DNA of 32,281 nt, taken from NCBI GenBank assembly GCA_002310175.1, contig DBYG01000082.1, positions 1-32,281 of the forward strand, in the 5' to 3' direction. Source of the stretch: Bacteroidales bacterium UBA1192. GTDB lineage: Bacteria; Bacteroidota; Bacteroidia; Bacteroidales; Bacteroidaceae. The notes below the pieces were generated by a model. It was not told the DNA's origin. It saw nothing but the letters and a program-made list of their open reading frames with translations, and searched no databases. Positions 32,094 through 32,281 of this stretch are shown piece after piece (position 1 is the first letter of the stretch; each line of letters starts with the position of its first letter). The translations under genes and the position numbers were made by a program.

Positions 32094-32281
32094 ATGATGA
32101 AAAAAACCGCGTTTACCATTTGCCTTTTTTTTTCAGTCCTGACGATTCATGCGCAGGACAAACTGTATCACAACACATTCAACCTGAATCAGGTAGAGCT
32201 GCTTGAAGGTCCCTTCAAACACGCGTTGGACCTAAACGTAAAGGTTCTCCTGGAGTATGACACCGACCGCCTGCTGGCTCC
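32094..32281 (+). CDS. GH127-type beta-L-arabinofuranosidase (5' part only)
   Basis: Starts ATG-ATG-AAA-AAA-ACC; signal peptide MKKTAFTICLFFSVLTIHA-QD. The mature start NTFNLNQVELLEGPFKHALD then LNVKVLLEYDTDRLLAP matches the opening of DUF1680/GH127 proteins. These cut terminal beta-L-arabinofuranose from arabinan- or extensin-type chains. The gene runs off the window after about 62 codons, so the catalytic cysteine/glutamate region is not visible. It fits the arabinose-related enzymes upstream. The start could be either ATG. Confidence 0.82.
   Translation, partial: MMKKTAFTICLFFSVLTIHAQDKLYHNTFNLNQVELLEGPFKHALDLNVKVLLEYDTDRLLA

Overview
The window is chromosomal DNA of a member of the Bacteroidales (Bacteroides/Prevotella-like gut or rumen relatives). 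Support for this comes from -7 boxes of the TAnnTTTG type, with a TTG 19 bp upstream at two promoters. Lipoprotein glycosidases, an OMP_b-brl_3-type outer-membrane barrel with a carboxypeptidase-regulatory-like front end, a GlsA/GlsB-type glycine-lipid pair and DUF1573/SIMPL proteins point the same way. I see no tRNA, rRNA, insertion sequence or CRISPR array.

Left third (1-11900, all minus strand): a nitrogen/glutamine block. In transcription order it holds glmS-purF-pyrG (three glutamine amidotransferases, nearly contiguous), then a P-II protein, an Amt ammonium channel and a small beta-barrel protein, then a two-gene acyltransferase pair (glsA-glsB, 4-bp overlap), then asnB (glutamine-dependent asparagine synthetase, cut by the left edge). 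The three transcription units for glmS, P-II and asnB share one leader design. Each has a TAnnTTTG box, a 35-40-residue leader ORF rich in Asn/Gln codons and carrying an N-Q-V motif, an element late in that ORF that can pair with the 5' arm of a downstream hairpin, that hairpin, and then the structural gene. This looks like ribosome-mediated attenuation sensing Asn/Gln supply, and is the most striking signal in the window.

Right two thirds (12085-32281): a plant-polysaccharide (xylan/arabinan/arabinoxylan-type) cluster. It contains a GH10 xylanase, an operon of GH43-like and GH27 enzymes with a lipocalin-like lipoprotein, a GH3 beta-xylosidase/glucosidase, a CE6-GH51 fusion, a lipoprotein esterase, a large outer-membrane barrel and the start of a GH127. 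No SusC/SusD pair or hybrid two-component regulator is visible. A housekeeping run (SIMPL protein, rsmG, MBL hydrolase, DUF1573 protein) sits in the middle, and an MgtC-family membrane protein sits directly upstream of the CE6-GH51 gene.

Four of the glycosidases (GH10, GH43, GH3, CE6-GH51) and the outer-membrane barrel carry Gly/Phe-rich 'GGFGG' low-complexity segments, often with Gln, Arg and Pro. They lie at different positions inside unrelated folds, and the barrel also ends in a tandem GMGGFGG tail. Sharing of such a segment by enzymes and an outer-membrane protein from one locus is the second strong signal; its function is unknown.

Stretches over 300 bp without a conventional gene are 1608-2009, 6397-6780 and 11640-12084. 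Each holds one of the three leader regions; the last also holds the GH10 promoter region.
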